Below are positions 8,886 through 18,415 of a stretch of DNA of 64,000 nucleotides, piece after piece. The position numbers and the translations under genes were made by a program. Each line of letters starts with the position of its first letter. Within the stretch, counting starts at the first letter, position 1. Source of the stretch: Cytophagaceae bacterium (GTDB lineage Bacteria; Bacteroidota; Bacteroidia; Cytophagales; Spirosomataceae); the NCBI GenBank assembly GCA_016722655.1, contig JADKIR010000005.1, forward strand, positions 682,001 through 746,000. Reading direction: 5' to 3'. The notes beneath the pieces are model-generated. The model saw only the letters and a program-made list of their open reading frames with translations. It ran no database searches and was not told the DNA's origin.

Positions 8886-11800
8886 ATTTTTGTTGAATTT
8901 TTATTATCACAGTAGTGCCTTGTATTTTATCTATTGTCTCAATCTTGATATCATAATCTGACTCATTTAAGAGCTTGACCCGTTCCTGGACTAAACGGGT
9001 GCCAAATGATTTATAAGAGTGTTCTGATTGTTTTTTTAGATCGGCTGACGCCCTTCGTCCAATGCCATCGTCATCAATGGTGCAAATAAGCGTTTCATCA
9101 AAGTTTTCAAACTTGATGGTTAGGTTTCCTTTTCCGTTCTTATGTATAAGTCCATGTTTAACAGCGTTTTCTACAAACGGCTGTATTATTAATGGAGGAA
9201 GCTTTATACTGTCCAGCTGCAAGTCAGATGGATATTCTATTTTGTATGAAAACTTATCCTCATGCTGGATACTTTCCAATTCCAGATAAGAATTTAACAG
9301 TTCTATTTTGTCTTTTAAACTAATCTCATTTTTTCTAACACGGGGATTATTTGCCGCCACACTAGACTCCAGATACCTTCTCATAAGGCTTGCCAATTTG
9401 GTCAGGCTTTTATTGGCTAAGGCGGTTTCATTTTTTAAAATCAAATTTTGAAGTGAACTAAGTGCGTTAAAAAGAAAATGAGGATTAAGTTGTGCCTGCA
9501 AAGTTTGAATCTGTAGATAATTAATTGTACGCTCTTTTTCCAAAAGTTTACGTTTTTCGTATCTCGACTTGAAAAAAGAATACAAAAACCAACCAAATAA
9601 AATGGCACTTATAAAACCAAGATATTTTGCAAAATTAGGTGATTGATAAAATGGTGCAGTGACATTGACATTTAAAACTACAGGGATTAAGCGGTCCTCG
9701 GCTATACCTTCTGTTTTGGCTCTTATCTTTATTACGTGTTGACCATGAGAGAGTGGTTTAATAAAGATCAGGTCTGACGATATCCACTCTGACCAATCAT
9801 TTCCATCAATTTTGTGACTGTACAGTGTTTTTTGGGGTCTGTTAAATCCAATTGACCCTATTTTCAGTGTGAAGGTGTTTTTTTCAATTGAAATATTTTT
9901 CGAAGAATTAAATTCTATTCTCCTATTATCTATTTTTTGAAAATACGGGCGTAAGGGTTCATTGCTCAAATTGAGTTTTTTAGCATCCAGAAAACTTAGA
10001 ACAGTTCCGGAAGTAACCCACATTCTTCCTTTTGAATCGGTAAAAAGTCCATTTTGTCCAGGTTCCAGTCCATCATAGCCATTGTTATTATTGTAAAGCT
10101 TTACTACCGAAACTTTCTCTTTTGATTTATTGTCAATTTGTAAAATCAATAACCCTGCATCAATTCCAATAATCAGTTTGTCTTTGGAAATGTTTCCAAT
10201 AAACATTACATACCTTTTTAACCTGTCCTGCAAAACTTTTATGAATTTATCTTCGGAATCTTCATAATAATATAATCCGTCGGTAGTTCCCACCCACAAA
10301 GTTTTATAGGAATCTTCATGCATAGTAATGAAACCTCTGAATGGGATATTTCCTTTACTTTTTTTATATTCCCTTGATTTTCTGGCTAATAAATCTTCAA
10401 AGTTTTCAAATCTGTTCATTCCTCCCCAGCCACCAATCCAATACCGCCCTTTCAAGTCCTTGTATATGTACATATAATTGGGATATTCAATCAAATCCTT
10501 TCCCCCTTCCAGGAATAATTTAGTTTTTGATGTAATAGCGTCTATTATATGAACTCCATAAGCCCCACCTGATACTATGATATCCTTATCCTTATCATAG
10601 TAACTGAAAAAAGACCCAAGATTAAAAGGTTTATCAATTTTCTTTCCGTTTGTTTTAAAAAGTGCTGAGCCATGGGGTAACCAGATATTTCCAAGTTTAT
10701 CCTTCGTAGAGCCAAAGTAAAATAAATTAGATTCTTTAGTAGTTCTTAAGATTTTATCCTCAGAAAAAAAAGGAAAAAATTTCTTATGGTCAACTACTGG
10801 TTTAAAGCTTTTTCCATTCCAAACTTTAGATTCCGGACCATAAGATATCATCCAGATATTTTGATATTTGTCTTCCGAAACGCTCCAAACATTACCGGCA
10901 TCTTTTTCAGAAATATTTTTTATCCCATTATTAAAAAATGACACAAGGCCTTTCTCTGTAGCAATCCAAATAATTTGATTAAGGGAGTCAATTATATAGT
11001 TTGATGCGTTACCAATGCGATCACTTATCAATTCTTTTTTTTGGGAACCTTTTTCAATATAAAAAATTGAGCCATCTTTTTCTTCTATTGCATCTTGATC
11101 AATTTCGTTAATGATTTTTTCACTCTTTGAATCTGATTCTTGCCAAAGTTTTAAATTTCCTTCTTGATAATAATATAAATAAGTTTTTAAATTTTTGTTT
11201 TTTACTCCAACGAAAAGTCTTCCATTGTTAGAAAATGTTAAATGATATTCTCCATCCACACTAGACTTGAGCATAAATTCATATTTCCCATTTTTATATT
11301 TATATAATCCTATTTTTAAATTATCTTTATATTTAAAACCTAAGAAAACTTTTTCGATATCATCATAGTAGGCTGGAATAAAAACCTCTCTTTCATTAAA
11401 ATCAGGAAATGAAACTTTCTTATAAATTTTCGTGTGAAGATTAAATAAATATGGTACATATTTATGTTCGGCTTTCTTTGTATTAGAAAGAAAAAATAAA
11501 ACTTCATTTTCTCCATAATTATAAAGAACCAGGTTATGTTGAAACCTATAAAACTCTGGAAGCTTAAACTTATAAAAAGTTTTATTGTCAAAAACGTGTA
11601 AATATTTGCCATTTAAGAAGCAAATACGACCATCAGACAATTCAATAAGATTTGAAAATCTGGTGTTATTTTCCAACCCATTTTCCGTATTAAAATTAGT
11701 AAAGTACTCGCCATCAAATCTTGAAAGCCCATTTGAGGTAATGGTCCAAATAAACCCTCTGGAATCCTTAAAAACATTGAAACATTGCATCCCGGCCAAA

Positions 11801-11919
11801 CCATCATTTATGGTGTAGATTTTATGAGGCAGATTTTGAGAAAAAAGATTATTGCTAAAAAAGGCAAGTAGAAAAAACTGCAAAATCCATTTTTTACTTT
11901 TTGTGTCAGGATATTTCAT
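8875..11919 (-). CDS. LytS-type sensor histidine kinase with periplasmic beta-propeller
   Basis: Membrane sensor kinase of 1,014 residues. The N-terminal signal/anchor ends at SNNLFSQ. A long periplasmic region follows with repeated propeller blades (motifs such as DSRGFIWTITSNGLSRFDG and GRYWIGGWGGMNRF). Next is a Y_Y_Y-type beta domain (about 665-755; LYSHKIDGNDWSEW), then one membrane helix (about 768-788; YLGFISAILFGWFLYSFF). The cytoplasmic part has the LytS-type His box AQLNPHFLFNALSS with H814 and a HATPase domain (IQPFVENAVKHGL N-box, DDDGIGRR G-box). This architecture matches Bacteroidota reg-prop kinases that often sense extracellular polymers. Here the partner is the overlapping LytTR regulator, not an AraC-type domain. 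The signal is unknown. Confidence 0.9.
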   Translation of the reverse strand: MKYPDTKSKKWILQFFLLAFFSNNLFSQNLPHKIYTINDGLAGMQCFNVFKDSRGFIWTITSNGLSRFDGEYFTNFNTENGLENNTRFSNLIELSDGRICFLNGKYLHVFDNKTFYKFKLPEFYRFQHNLVLYNYGENEVLFFLSNTKKAEHKYVPYLFNLHTKIYKKVSFPDFNEREVFIPAYYDDIEKVFLGFKYKDNLKIGLYKYKNGKYEFMLKSSVDGEYHLTFSNNGRLFVGVKNKNLKTYLYYYQEGNLKLWQESDSKSEKIINEIDQDAIEEKDGSIFYIEKGSQKKELISDRIGNASNYIIDSLNQIIWIATEKGLVSFFNNGIKNISEKDAGNVWSVSEDKYQNIWMISYGPESKVWNGKSFKPVVDHKKFFPFFSEDKILRTTKESNLFYFGSTKDKLGNIWLPHGSALFKTNGKKIDKPFNLGSFFSYYDKDKDIIVSGGAYGVHIIDAITSKTKLFLEGGKDLIEYPNYMYIYKDLKGRYWIGGWGGMNRFENFEDLLARKSREYKKSKGNIPFRGFITMHEDSYKTLWVGTTDGLYYYEDSEDKFIKVLQDRLKRYVMFIGNISKDKLIIGIDAGLLILQIDNKSKEKVSVVKLYNNNNGYDGLEPGQNGLFTDSKGRMWVTSGTVLSFLDAKKLNLSNEPLRPYFQKIDNRRIEFNSSKNISIEKNTFTLKIGSIGFNRPQKTLYSHKIDGNDWSEWISSDLIFIKPLSHGQHVIKIRAKTEGIAEDRLIPVVLNVNVTAPFYQSPNFAKYLGFISAILFGWFLYSFFKSRYEKRKLLEKERTINYLQIQTLQAQLNPHFLFNALSSLQNLILKNETALANKSLTKLASLMRRYLESSVAANNPRVRKNEISLKDKIELLNSYLELESIQHEDKFSYKIEYPSDLQLDSIKLPPLIIQPFVENAVKHGLIHKNGKGNLTIKFENFDETLICTIDDDGIGRRASADLKKQSEHSYKSFGTRLVQERVKLLNESDYDIKIETIDKIQGTTVIIKIQQKYED

Positions 11920-12227
11920 TTTGAATTCAGTTTAATCTTCCAAATTATCATTAAATATCTAACCATTAAATAAAAAGTCAGAATATTTATTATTTGGTAA
12001 AAATTAACTTAAACGTCCCTTAAGTTTACCTGAATCAGATGATATAAATAAAATAGTTGGAATGGGCTAAATAAAATATCATGTTTGCTATTCCAGAATA
12101 TTCAGAACCGTAAAAACTCATTATTTCTAAATGAAAAGAAATAATTCCAAATCCAAAAATATCTCCCACCCCTATCCCATTTTTAGCTTTTTCTTTTCTA
12201 ACCTTATATTAACGCTCGATCAAATAC
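11920..12227. other. Intergenic region, 308 bp, no gene seen
   Basis: AT-rich spacer between the sensor kinase start and the end of the restriction gene. I find no RNA gene, no convincing terminator and no coding frame. A near match to the Bacteroidota -7 element (TAATTTGG on the minus strand) lies shortly upstream of the kinase ATG and could be its promoter. Confidence 0.4.
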
Positions 12228-15032
12228 TCAAATCCCAACGCCCAATTTCTCAATTAAGCTTTGTTTCCATGTGGCCTCATTTTTCTTGTTGTACAAAGGC
12301 AATCCATATAAAATAAAGTCATTGTTTTCTGCTTTCAGGTAAGGTTCCTGGCCATACTTTTGACTAATCTGTTGCATAAATATTTCCTTCCAGCCTTCTT
12401 TTGAGCCGAAGAAATTGCCCTGAGCATCTTTAAATTGGTCGCCCTTGGGTTCGATAAAAATCTGGTAATACAGGTCCTTTTCTTTCTGTTTTAGAAACAG
12501 CAGAAAATCCGGCATAAAACCTCGTCCTTGCTCAAAATCGTAGATTTTATAAACTTCTTCATTTCTCAATAAAGATACTTTCTCATATTGGCTTTCAAAG
12601 TTACCCATAATGCCGCTCAGAAACTCTATAAGTGATTGCTCCTCCGTGGTACCATGAAATCCATCCAAAATATACCAGTCTTTATCTTTGATTAATTCTT
12701 CGATTTTCGAGTTTTTATCATCTTCTATGACAGACTTGGTTTTGAAAGTTCCAAAAAGCTCTTTGACAGGCACATGACCAAGCTCCGAACCAACGTATGG
12801 ATTAGAAACCAGTCCTAATTCTGTTGTGATTTTCTCAAAAAACCGCATCAATATTTTCAGTAATTCTTCTGAATCAATCATGAAAATATGCTTCTTTGTG
12901 CCCCCTATCTGATTATAAAGTCCTGTTGGAAGTTTGATTTGTATCGGAAATGCCCCCAGAAATTCATCTTTTAGTAATTCATCCATTGAGCTGATATTCA
13001 GCTCCTTCGTGAGACGCTGAAACCTGAACAAGGAATTTTCTTTAACCGAAATTTTATTGATTGCCTTTCTTATCAGATGCAAATCAAACTCTTTCAATTT
13101 CATATTCATTGTACCAAATTCGCTGGATCCTGTGGCGTATTTGGTTTTGTCCGTCTCCCCTTTTTCCAGATTTAATGCAGTTTCATTAAGGTTTAAGGCT
13201 CCTATGGTATATTCAAAATTGAATTCTTTACCTATTTCCTCTAGAGTACTTTTCCTTCTCTTGGGATTATCAAGTCGCTTATTGACAAAAATGTTGGGAT
13301 AATTTGAATCAAATAAAGATTTCTCCTTTAACCCAAAAGTCTTCAGTTTCTTTTGGTCTGTGAGCCATTCTTTATCTTTGAGTTCTTTTTTGAGTTCGCT
13401 CAGATACCGCTCGTCATTGTCGCTGTGAAAATAAAATTCTTCCAATACCCGCAGCTCATGGTTCAGGTCATTATCAAATTTCCGGCGGTTCCGTTCTTTA
13501 TTATCATATTCAAATGGGAAATACCTAACGCCCCGACCAATCAACTGTACTTCTGAAGTGGTGGCACCTCCACTTTTCCCTTTGTTTGAGCCTCCGGTAT
13601 TTTGGCCTTCATAGAGCCTCACAATGTCGTAAAGATTCTGCACATCCCAACCCTCGGTAAGCCGCTGAACTGTAAAAATAGCCCTAATATGATTGTCTTT
13701 GTCTTCCAGACTATTGAGCAGCCGCTCAGTTTCGGCATCTGTCTTTTCCTTTTTAGTTTTGTTGGTACTGGAGTTGGTAATGACACAATTGTGGTCAGCA
13801 AATTGATATTGAATATATGCTATGATCTCTCTGATTTGCAGACTATTGTCTGAGATATATCTTTTTACATCAATGATTCGACTCTGACCTTTCTGGTAGG
13901 TTTCGGTGATGTCCATAAACTTATGCTCATCTATTTCTTTCAGAAAATCAAAATCAGAAGCACTCAAACTATCCACCAGATTTCTAAAGAAAAGATAGTC
14001 ATCTTTGGAATTATTGCTGTCGGCTACATCGATTGTTTTACTTCTAAACAATATCACCGGCTTGAAATGGGGAATGTTGTATTTCAAGGCTATTTTGTGC
14101 CGGTACCAATTAAAAAGGAGTGCCTGCAATATCCTTTTCTTTTTATCAAAACTAGACGACACCAGATTGATTTCCTTGGTATAACCCGCTTTTAAAAAAT
14201 CTTTAAGGTCAAATTTGACAATGGTTTTAGACAAATACTTTCTTCTTACCTCGCTGTGTTCGGGAACTGTGGCCGTAAATTCGAGCAGCACGTTTTTATT
14301 TATCCCTTTTTTCCCTTCTTTGTTTAATAGTAGATCAATAACTGTATGCTCCCAACTTTTTTCAATGTCATCTTGCGAGGCATTTTCTGAAAGTTCCTTT
14401 ATGGCTAGTATTTCCGTTTGAATGTTTTTATTCTTTTTAGTGTCTGCATTCAGGTGGTGGGCTTCATCGCCAAGCATCACGATATTGCGATTCTGTAAAT
14501 CTTCTAAAAAAACATTATCTTCTCTAATCTTATAAACATCATTGTGCAGTGAGTGAATCGAAGTGAATTTAATCTGGATGTCGTCACTGAAATCATCAAA
14601 TGTATTGACCTGTTTGATATTGACCGTTTGGTCATCTATTACAATATTTTTCTGAAAAAGGTATTTGCTATGGGCTGCATTGCAAAGGTTTTCCTCGGTT
14701 TTACCTACAATGTTATTTTGATTGACGAAAAATATAAAATGCCGGTAGCCTTTTTTATAATAATACAAAATAGTAGCTGCCATTACGAGTGTTTTTCCCG
14801 ACCCTGTCGCCATGTTAAACAGCAAATGAGTGGGCGAAGTATCCTCTTCGGCATCTTTAATGGCCTCAAAAGTCAGGAAATTGAGCAAAGCCTCTTCCTG
14901 CCATTTGAATAGTGGAAACCGCAGATTGTCAGTAATATAACTATAATCTGAAAGCTTGAGCTTAGGAATATCCAAATCATAAGCTTTGGGCTTTAGTTCA
15001 TCAAATAGATATTTTTCGGGAAATAGATTCAT
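12228..15032 (-). CDS. res: Type III restriction-modification system, restriction subunit (Res)
   Basis: Res subunit of 934 residues. In complex with Mod it translocates or slides along DNA using ATP and cuts near unmodified sites. Superfamily 2 helicase motifs are clear: Walker A ATGSGKT (75-81), the DEAD-box-like LGDEAHH, LEFTATVP (motif III type) and QLIGRGVRYFPF (motif VI type). The C-terminal nuclease shows a PD-(D/E)xK pattern: MPDFLLF with D842, then IEPKG with E861 and K863. Its ATG overlaps the mod stop by 4 bp (ATGA), which indicates coupled translation. All expected motifs are present and the frame is unbroken, so the enzyme is probably active. The length is close to that of typical Res proteins. 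Confidence 0.93.
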   Translation of the reverse strand: MNLFPEKYLFDELKPKAYDLDIPKLKLSDYSYITDNLRFPLFKWQEEALLNFLTFEAIKDAEEDTSPTHLLFNMATGSGKTLVMAATILYYYKKGYRHFIFFVNQNNIVGKTEENLCNAAHSKYLFQKNIVIDDQTVNIKQVNTFDDFSDDIQIKFTSIHSLHNDVYKIREDNVFLEDLQNRNIVMLGDEAHHLNADTKKNKNIQTEILAIKELSENASQDDIEKSWEHTVIDLLLNKEGKKGINKNVLLEFTATVPEHSEVRRKYLSKTIVKFDLKDFLKAGYTKEINLVSSSFDKKKRILQALLFNWYRHKIALKYNIPHFKPVILFRSKTIDVADSNNSKDDYLFFRNLVDSLSASDFDFLKEIDEHKFMDITETYQKGQSRIIDVKRYISDNSLQIREIIAYIQYQFADHNCVITNSSTNKTKKEKTDAETERLLNSLEDKDNHIRAIFTVQRLTEGWDVQNLYDIVRLYEGQNTGGSNKGKSGGATTSEVQLIGRGVRYFPFEYDNKERNRRKFDNDLNHELRVLEEFYFHSDNDERYLSELKKELKDKEWLTDQKKLKTFGLKEKSLFDSNYPNIFVNKRLDNPKRRKSTLEEIGKEFNFEYTIGALNLNETALNLEKGETDKTKYATGSSEFGTMNMKLKEFDLHLIRKAINKISVKENSLFRFQRLTKELNISSMDELLKDEFLGAFPIQIKLPTGLYNQIGGTKKHIFMIDSEELLKILMRFFEKITTELGLVSNPYVGSELGHVPVKELFGTFKTKSVIEDDKNSKIEELIKDKDWYILDGFHGTTEEQSLIEFLSGIMGNFESQYEKVSLLRNEEVYKIYDFEQGRGFMPDFLLFLKQKEKDLYYQIFIEPKGDQFKDAQGNFFGSKEGWKEIFMQQISQKYGQEPYLKAENNDFILYGLPLYNKKNEATWKQSLIEKLGVGI

Positions 15033-17002
15033 AAAAAAGTGGGATTTTTACCGTAAAAATTATGGGTTGCAGTTATGTCATTTTCGCTGAGTTGAAAGCG
15101 ACTATCTTCCATATCGGAGCGGTTGACATACAGCTGATTAAGATCCAACATTTTGCCGAATATCTGCTTTTGTCTTTCTAGTGGAAGATTTTTAAATGCC
15201 GGCTCCTGGGATACTTTTTCTTTAAATTCCCTGATTTTGACGTTATAATTCAGGAAATACCGCTCATACATTTCATCAAAAAACGTCATCAATTCTTCAT
15301 AAGAACCTGCGGCTTCTATTCTTTCAAGGGCATTTTGATTGTTTTTGGCGAGTTCGAGATAGATGAAGGAACCTCCACCATGCCAATTTACAGTTTTTGA
15401 GATTCCACCCTCCTCTCCTTCAATTACCATTTTTAGTCTTTCAACGGTTACATTTTCAATGTAGTCCATTTGCTCAATCCCAATAAACTGACGATTCATT
15501 TTATGAGCCACTGCTGCGGTAGTTCCACTTCCTATATGGAAATCAAGAATTATGTCTTTTTCATTAGAGCCAATAGTTATTATTCTATATAAAAGTTTTT
15601 CAGGTTTTGGTGTTGTAAAAATATTTGTTTCAACCAATTCAAAAAGTTCACGTCTTGCATCTTGATTATGTCCCGCTTCTTGATGTTTCCAAATTGTCAA
15701 GGGAGTACTACCTTGTTGTACTTCCGACAGAAACCTTTTTAAACGTGGAACATTTTCCCCTTTTTCTCCAAACCAAATACGATTATCAGTCTTTAATTCT
15801 TCAAATTTTTCTTTTGAAACACGCCAGCAACTACCGTTAGGTGGGTTAATAATTCTTCCAACTGGATTTTTAATAGGATAATCATATGTAGCTGAATAAG
15901 TTTTTACAAGTAGATTATCAGATGTCCAAACGCCTCTTTTGTCATTATCTGGATTTCTGTATCTATTATCCATTTCTTCTGATCTTGGTAGAAGATTTAC
16001 AGAAAAACTTGGACTATTTTTGGCGAAAATTAAAATATGGTCATGGTTGTCAGAAAAATATTTTGAATCATTTTGTGGAGCATATTTCTTCTCCCAAATT
16101 ACGTTTGCTATAAAATTATGTCTCCCAAAAATACTGTCTCCTAATGCTTTTAAATAATGGCTTTCATCATCATCAATATTAATCCAAATACTGCCATCCT
16201 CTCTCAATAGTTCCTTTGCAATTTCAAGCCGGTTTTTCATAAAAACCAACCAGGAAGAATGGTTAAAATTATCGTTATAAGCAAAGCTATCATTTCCTGT
16301 GTTGTAAGGCGGATCAATATAGATTAGTTTCACTTTCCCTCTAAACTGCTCTTTCAGGCTATGCAAGGCCAATAAATTGTTTCCTTTGATGATAAGGTTA
16401 TCTTTTATATCCCCATTTTTGTCTCTGGTAAATTCTTTTGCTTCGCTTTCAGTAATACTACCATTCTCATCTTTTTGGTATTTCCGCACATTGGCAAAAG
16501 CCTTGGGTTCAAAAAGACGGTCTATCTCATCTTTGGCCAGTATTTGATTAAAAAATATTTCTTTCCGTCTGGCCTTCTTTTCGTCATAGTTGCCTGATTC
16601 CTTGTTGTATTCAAAATAGGTATCTGTTCCCTCCTCAGTACTTTGTCCGCCCTCCAGCACGCAGTCTTTGTAGGGGAAATTGAGCACCACATCACGGTAT
16701 TCTCTCAGCAGCCTACTTCCAACTTTAAGCCCTATTTTGTTTTCAAATTGGGTATAGCTATTGTCGAGCTTGTTTTCGTCAATAAAAAACTTGAAGTCAT
16801 TGCCTTTAAAAACCATGGCTTTTCCGGCAGAAACAAAGAACTTTTGTCGAGTGATTTCGTGGTTTAAAAGCAGCCCTATGAGTTGGGGGTCATACTGGTC
16901 AATGAGTTCTCTGAGCAGATTTTCTTTGAGTTCAGCCTGTTCGTCAAACAGTCTTTGGTCTTCTTTGAGGATGTCGAGCAGAGTTTCTTTAAGCTTGGTC
17001 AT
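15029..17002 (-). CDS. mod: Type III restriction-modification system, DNA adenine methyltransferase (Mod)
   Basis: Mod subunit that recognises the target site and methylates adenine N6 using S-adenosylmethionine; required for both modification and restriction. Motif IV DPPY is at residues 230-233 (IYIDPPYNTGN) and the AdoMet motif I comes later at 487-495 (DFHIGSGTT). This is the beta-class order typical of Mod. The usual motif is DFFAGSGTT, so His and Ile replace Phe and Ala here. The region between them is the likely target recognition domain. I chose the ATG at 17000-17002 (MTKLKETLLDILKED), because the 31 codons upstream, although open, look non-coding (Cys-rich) and do not resemble Mod. 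About 657 residues. I saw no simple-sequence tract suggesting phase variation. Confidence 0.93.
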   Translation of the reverse strand: MTKLKETLLDILKEDQRLFDEQAELKENLLRELIDQYDPQLIGLLLNHEITRQKFFVSAGKAMVFKGNDFKFFIDENKLDNSYTQFENKIGLKVGSRLLREYRDVVLNFPYKDCVLEGGQSTEEGTDTYFEYNKESGNYDEKKARRKEIFFNQILAKDEIDRLFEPKAFANVRKYQKDENGSITESEAKEFTRDKNGDIKDNLIIKGNNLLALHSLKEQFRGKVKLIYIDPPYNTGNDSFAYNDNFNHSSWLVFMKNRLEIAKELLREDGSIWINIDDDESHYLKALGDSIFGRHNFIANVIWEKKYAPQNDSKYFSDNHDHILIFAKNSPSFSVNLLPRSEEMDNRYRNPDNDKRGVWTSDNLLVKTYSATYDYPIKNPVGRIINPPNGSCWRVSKEKFEELKTDNRIWFGEKGENVPRLKRFLSEVQQGSTPLTIWKHQEAGHNQDARRELFELVETNIFTTPKPEKLLYRIITIGSNEKDIILDFHIGSGTTAAVAHKMNRQFIGIEQMDYIENVTVERLKMVIEGEEGGISKTVNWHGGGSFIYLELAKNNQNALERIEAAGSYEELMTFFDEMYERYFLNYNVKIREFKEKVSQEPAFKNLPLERQKQIFGKMLDLNQLYVNRSDMEDSRFQLSENDITATHNFYGKNPTFL

Positions 17003-17377
17003 ACGGTCATTACAAATAAAAAAACGTGGAACGTCGCAATTATTCGCTATCAGAGGCCTACCACAGCCCAAACAACAAAATAAAGCAACGCCCACGCATG
17101 ACCGCAGGCGTTTTTTGCTTCATCCCCGTTGTTTTTCTGAAAGTGGTAGTTTCTGATAACAGGATTTTTAAGCTAAACGCTGAATATATTTCTTACACGC
17201 TTTGGTTTAATCGATAGTTTTTACAGTTTTTTTATGCAATACTACTCAAATAATCATTGTTTTTGAAAATAGTGCAGGAGTAATTTTCTTTAAAATATTA
17301 GTATATGCTAAGTTTTTGGAAGATTATGATTGAAATATCAGACTCTAAATGTCCTTCATGGCTAAATCTAAAACCAT

Positions 17378-17575
17378 CCTTTGTGCATTTTGTGTCTTCT
17401 TTGTGGATTTTGTGTAATTTAAGGAGATAGGCAACAGGCAGTAGGCAACAGTTATTTAGAGGTGGTAAGTTGGAAAGAGTGAATTCTAAATGTCCTTAAT
17501 CCCTTCATGCCATTAATGTTTAAAAAAAAACCTTTGTGCATTTTGTGCCTTCTTTGTGGCTTTTGCGAAATTTAG
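17378..17575. repeat. Two-copy low-complexity direct repeat (CTTTGTGC type)
   Basis: Two similar 45-47-bp cores, at 17378-17424 and 17531-17575, both start CCTTTGTGCATTTTGTG and run through CTTCTTTGTGG. They are about 153 bp apart. Flanking pieces are also similar: a TCTAAATGTCCTT block before each, and a GGCAGCAGG/GGCAACAGG block after each. They look like members of a dispersed non-coding family. Confidence 0.6.
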
Positions 17576-17695
17576 GTAGCAGTGAGTTGGCAGCAGGTAT
17601 TCTGTTGGAAAGGTGGAAAGTTAGAAAGTTAGAATTTTTCAGGCCTTTAATTCCTTAAATATCTTCATGTTTAAAAAAATAGGACAAGTATACAA

Positions 17696-17947
17696 AACAA
17701 GTTTTGCTTTGCAAAAAACATTTTCTATAAGCCAACAAACATGCGTTACTAAAGAAAAGATGTTTGTTATAAACCAATGAACGTTTGTTACTAAGTAGCA
17801 AACGTTTTTTATAAGCCAATGAACATGCATTACTAAAGAATGGATGTTTGTTATAAAGGAATAGACATGTATTACTAAAGAAGAAACGTTTGTTGCAAAG
17901 CAAGAAACATCCATTACTAAAGAAGAAATGTTTTTTGCAAAGGAATG
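17696..17947. repeat. Tandem array of twelve 21-bp units
   Basis: Exactly 252 bp, that is 12 units of 21 bp with no length change, though units differ at many positions. Most begin AACATG, AACGTT or GATGTT and contain TTACTAAAG or TTATAA in the middle. Odd and even units tend to alternate between two subtypes, giving a 42-bp super-period. Since 21 is a multiple of three, the minus strand reads as a heptapeptide repeat (for example NVHWFIT, NIFSLVT, HVCWLIE) in a 91-codon frame, 17639-17914. I regard a protein as possible but not shown. Confidence 0.85.
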
Positions 17948-17969
17948 AACAAGTTTAAATTATATATAG

Positions 17970-18227
17970 GAATATGTTATCAAATCAAATTTCAAATGAT
18001 TCGAGAGAATGAAAAACAATTTGGTTGAAGACTTTAAAGAAACTTGATTGAAGAACTTCAAGAATCAGTTAGAAGAAGATTAAGATAAGATAGATGTTGA
18101 ATTAGAAGAATTAAAAGATGAAGTAAATAAAATAGAAGATAAACATTTAGATGAATTTATTATTCCAGAAAATGAAATTATTGATTATTGAAAAAACTTT
18201 TTAATTGTTAACAAAATTATTTTTTAA
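17970..18227 (+). pseudogene. AT-rich coding-like remnant with in-frame TGA/TAA codons
   Basis: One frame reads as a Glu/Lys-rich, coiled-coil-like protein (for example DVELEELKDEVNKIEDKHLD, then EFIIPENEIIDY). It is interrupted by TGA at 17997, 18045 and 18189 and by one TAA at 18078. If the TGAs were Trp, only the TAA would interrupt it. It is most simply a decayed gene piece or chance; no family is recognised. Confidence 0.25.
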
Positions 18228-18250
18228 AAATACAATCAAAAGAACAATTC

Positions 18251-18283
18251 AAGTATTTAAAAAAATATAATATTTAAATACTT
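18251..18283. other. AT-rich inverted repeat
   Basis: Perfect 11-bp arms AAGTATTTAAA (18251-18261) and TTTAAATACTT (18273-18283) around an 11-nt loop. It lies just downstream of the coding-like remnant and could be a weak terminator or a protein-binding site. Confidence 0.4.
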
Positions 18284-18415
18284 CATCATCAGGGACTTAA
18301 CAAATACATTTCCTTAAAAACCTCCACTTTTCCTACCCTTAATTAACACCAAAAATACGTTTAATTTAAAAAATAAATGGTCCGATTTGCGAAAAAATTT
18401 GGTCGGTAATTTTAA

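Noticed and set aside
17003..17095. N-terminal extension of Mod with a Cys-rich segment
   Set aside because: No similarity to Mod proteins; the ATG at 17000-17002 starts the recognisable helical N-terminus.
17639..17914. A 91-residue heptad-repeat protein on the minus strand
   Set aside because: The frame is open mainly because the repeat length is a multiple of three; no ribosome binding site or promoter is evident. Kept as a repeat, not as a gene.
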